Below are positions 7,210-7,902 of a stretch of DNA of 7,902 bases, piece by piece. Source of the stretch: Chloroflexi bacterium RIFCSPLOWO2_02_FULL_71_16 (lineage in GTDB: Bacteria; Chloroflexota; Limnocylindria; P2-11E); NCBI GenBank assembly GCA_001795345.1, contig MGON01000072.1, positions 14,085 through 21,986 on the forward strand, written 5' to 3'. Position 1 is the first letter of the stretch; each line of letters opens with the position of its first letter. Below the pieces are notes generated by a model. It made no database searches and was not told where the DNA came from. It saw only the letters and a list, made by a program, of their open reading frames with translations. The translations under genes and the position numbers were made by a program.

Positions 7210-7902
7210 TCAGCGCTTCCGAGCGCGGATCAGGAACGCGCCCTCCGCGACCCGAAGCTCGCCAGCCGCCTCCAGCTCTTCGTGGAGCTGCAGAAGGACT
7301 GCCTCGAAACGGGCGACCGAGAATCCGGGAACCAGCCAGGGGACCGCCTTGAGGTAATAGACGAGCGCGCCGATGTCGCTGAAGGCGAGCGTGCCCCACG
7401 ACGAACGGGCGTCCTCGATGGTCAGTCCGGCCTCGCGGAGCTCGACGACCAAGTTGTCCTGGGTGACTCCGGGCCACTGGGGAGCGACGCTGAAGCGCTG
7501 CAGAAGTTCCGCATGGCTCCGGCCGTCGAGCTGTTGAGTCAGGAACACGCCGCCCGACGCGAGCACCCGCGCCAGCTCCGGGGCGTCGTACGCCTCGTGC
7601 CGGTCAAGGATCAGATCGAAGGAACCGTCCCGGAACGGCAGGCACGGACCTGTGTCCTGCACGCGGCTGACGGGAACCTTGCCCGGCTCAACGCCGTACG
7701 CGACGAGCGTCGCACCGAGCGGAGCCAGTCGCCGATGCGCGACCGCAACGTTCGGCGGGTGCGCCTCTGTCGCGACCATCACCCGCGGGAACGCGTCGTG
7801 TAACGCGGCGAGCACCTCGCCACCACCGGTCCCAAGGTCGAGTGCACGGTCCGCCTGGCGAAGCGCCGCCCGTGCGACCGACTTGAACGACCAGGGCGGC
7901 TT
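7210..7902 (-). CDS. Class I SAM-dependent methyltransferase (N-terminus beyond the window)
   Basis: The frame is open from the right edge for 230 residues to TGA at 7212-7210, so the start lies beyond 7902. Motif I, ALDLGTGGGEVLAAL (DLGTGGGE at visible residues 22-29), binds S-adenosylmethionine. ATEAHPPNV follows beta strand 2, LPFRDGSFDLILDRHEAYD is the motif II region, and ELARVLASGGVFLTQQLDGRS fits the later strand and the turn before it. The fold is therefore firm, but the substrate cannot be read from the sequence; the WSFKSVARAAL segment before motif I would be part of an N-terminal helix. The C-terminal part (VYYLKAVPWLVPGFS, then LLQLHEEL) probably forms the substrate cap. A GTG at 7815 lies downstream of motif I and so cannot be the true start. 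The gene ends 161 bases before sufB and is probably a separate transcript. Confidence 0.87.
   Translation of the reverse strand, partial: KPPWSFKSVARAALRQADRALDLGTGGGEVLAALHDAFPRVMVATEAHPPNVAVAHRRLAPLGATLVAYGVEPGKVPVSRVQDTGPCLPFRDGSFDLILDRHEAYDAPELARVLASGGVFLTQQLDGRSHAELLQRFSVAPQWPGVTQDNLVVELREAGLTIEDARSSWGTLAFSDIGALVYYLKAVPWLVPGFSVARFEAVLLQLHEELEAAGELRVAEGAFLIRARKR

Noticed and set aside
5420..7357. 645-codon open frame on the plus strand
   Set aside because: It is antisense to sufB and sufD, which have clear conserved motifs. The translation is Arg/Ala/Val/Asp-rich, as expected for the opposite strand of high-GC genes.
7133..7477. 114-codon minus-strand frame overlapping the methyltransferase end
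   Set aside because: It is in another frame of the methyltransferase and has low-complexity Arg/Gly/Pro composition.
7210..7815. Methyltransferase starting at the GTG at 7815
   Set aside because: The SAM-binding motif DLGTGGGE lies upstream of this GTG in the same open frame, so the start must be further right.

Overview
The window is about 68-70% GC by eye (not counted). All eight genes I can support lie on the minus strand, so they read right to left. The style is that of a high-GC soil or sediment bacterium, either Actinomycetota or a neighbouring lineage such as Dormibacterota or Chloroflexota. The reasons are the sufB-sufD-Rieske gene order, a guanylyltransferase fused to a phosphomannomutase-like domain, GTG starts, 4-base stop/start overlaps, and two genes that look leaderless. 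The phylum is an inference.

Layout in the direction of transcription. (1) 7902-7210: a class I SAM-dependent methyltransferase, cut by the window edge. (2) 7209-7049: a 161-base gap with the likely sufB promoter and CCGACC-type repeats. (3) 7048-4021: sufB, sufD and a Rieske ferredoxin, tightly coupled by GTGA and ATGA overlaps. This is the scaffold part of a SUF iron-sulfur cluster assembly operon. (4) 3971-3768: an unrecognised 67-residue helical protein with its own ribosome binding site. (5) 3767-3661: a GC-rich gap with an 11-bp direct repeat. (6) 3660-1159: a guanylyltransferase / left-handed beta-helix / phosphomannomutase-like fusion. (7) 1162-263: a nitrilase-fold amidohydrolase resembling the glutaminase half of NAD synthetase. 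(8) 266-1: the start of an NAD synthetase (SGGIDS motif), cut by the left edge.

Two functional blocks stand out. SufB and SufD form the scaffold that normally works with the ATPase SufC, but SufC, SufS and SufU are not next in line here; the order breaks after the Rieske gene. The left block makes a sugar nucleotide and probably NAD+: the nitrilase would release ammonia from glutamine and the separate synthetase would use it to amidate deaminoNAD. In the related fused enzyme these two domains are one protein.

The points most worth a second look are the phosphomannomutase-like domain, which appears to have lost all its catalytic loops; the split NAD synthetase with a possible CTG start; the truncated suf order; and the leaderless-type promoters. 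I saw no RNA genes, CRISPR arrays, insertion sequences or clearly mobile DNA.
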